Source: Gammaproteobacteria bacterium
GTDB taxonomy: Bacteria > Pseudomonadota > Gammaproteobacteria > UBA9214
NCBI GenBank assembly: GCA_030632175.1
Contig: DAOVVG010000186.1
Span: 1-5,245 of the forward strand
Length of the DNA stretch: 5,245 nucleotides
Direction: 5' to 3'
Below the pieces are notes generated by a model. It did no database searches. It saw nothing but the letters and a program-made list of their open reading frames with translations, and was not told the origin of the DNA. Of the stretch, positions 5,206 to 5,245 are shown piece after piece. Within the stretch, counting starts at the first letter, position 1. Every line of letters begins with the position of its first letter. The position numbers and the translations under genes are program-made.

Positions 5206-5226
5206 CCGGTAACAGAGACCGGTTTT
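5206..5226 (+). terminator. Short stem-loop followed by TTTT
   Basis: CCGGT (5206-5210) pairs with ACCGG (5218-5222) around a 7-nt loop and is followed by TTTT. It could be a weak terminator for the three-gene operon, which otherwise has no visible end. It would also fall immediately after the predicted start of the outward transcript, making it part of that leader instead. A five-pair stem is marginal. Confidence 0.2.
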
Positions 5227-5245
5227 CAAGACCCGATCGCGGACG

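Noticed and set aside
5195..5245. tRNA-like sequence at the right end: an anticodon-loop-like TTTCAAG on the plus strand, or CTTGAAA as in tRNA-Ser(UGA) on the minus strand.
   Set aside because: The would-be anticodon stem has a central mismatch in either orientation, and no D-arm of tRNA-Ser or tRNA-Sec type is present where it should be; the window ends before a full check is possible.

Overview
The window reads as chromosomal DNA of a sulfur-oxidising gammaproteobacterium (Chromatiales/Thiotrichales-like). The main reason is a full-length gene I recognise as dsrS, a protein known from bacteria that oxidise stored sulfur through the reverse Dsr pathway. Supporting signs are moderate GC content, tightly packed short operons, and a palindromic intergenic repeat of the GGGTA-AAGCG-TACCC type, which I associate with such genomes. 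No phage, transposon, CRISPR array or rRNA gene is visible. The organism assignment is inference from gene content.

Layout. Left third, minus strand: a Sel1-repeat protein gene (1195-1629) followed 40 bp later by dsrS (21-1154), probably co-transcribed. A roughly 310 bp divergent intergenic region separates this pair from a plus-strand gene for a 64-residue acidic protein (1943-2137) with an internal Y-x-x-G-(W/Y)-x-x-G duplication. That gene converges on a minus-strand gene for a 185-residue protein of unknown function (2182-2739); the two share one symmetrical, strong bidirectional terminator (2149-2189). Upstream of the unknown gene lies a pair of inverted REP-like arms (2768-2847), across which a naive start call would wrongly extend that protein.

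Right half, plus strand: three closely spaced genes that look like one operon. They encode a protein I match to the uncharacterised Sfum_1244 family (2946-4031), a 2-oxoglutarate/Fe(II) oxygenase of the prolyl-4-hydroxylase type (4058-4669) with a complete HxD...H...K active site, and a GNAT acetyltransferase (4686-5123). The last 120 bases hold a perfect 16-bp palindrome followed by a good sigma70-type promoter, which suggests a further regulated transcript starting at the right edge.

How the genes may work together: dsrS ties the left part to sulfur oxidation, possibly at the level of Dsr protein production. The right-hand operon pairs two group-transfer/oxidation enzymes with an uncharacterised protein, so a shared modification task is possible but unproven. 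The best candidates for undescribed biology are the 64-residue protein, the Sfum_1244/oxygenase/acetyltransferase cluster and the palindrome-promoter unit at the right end.
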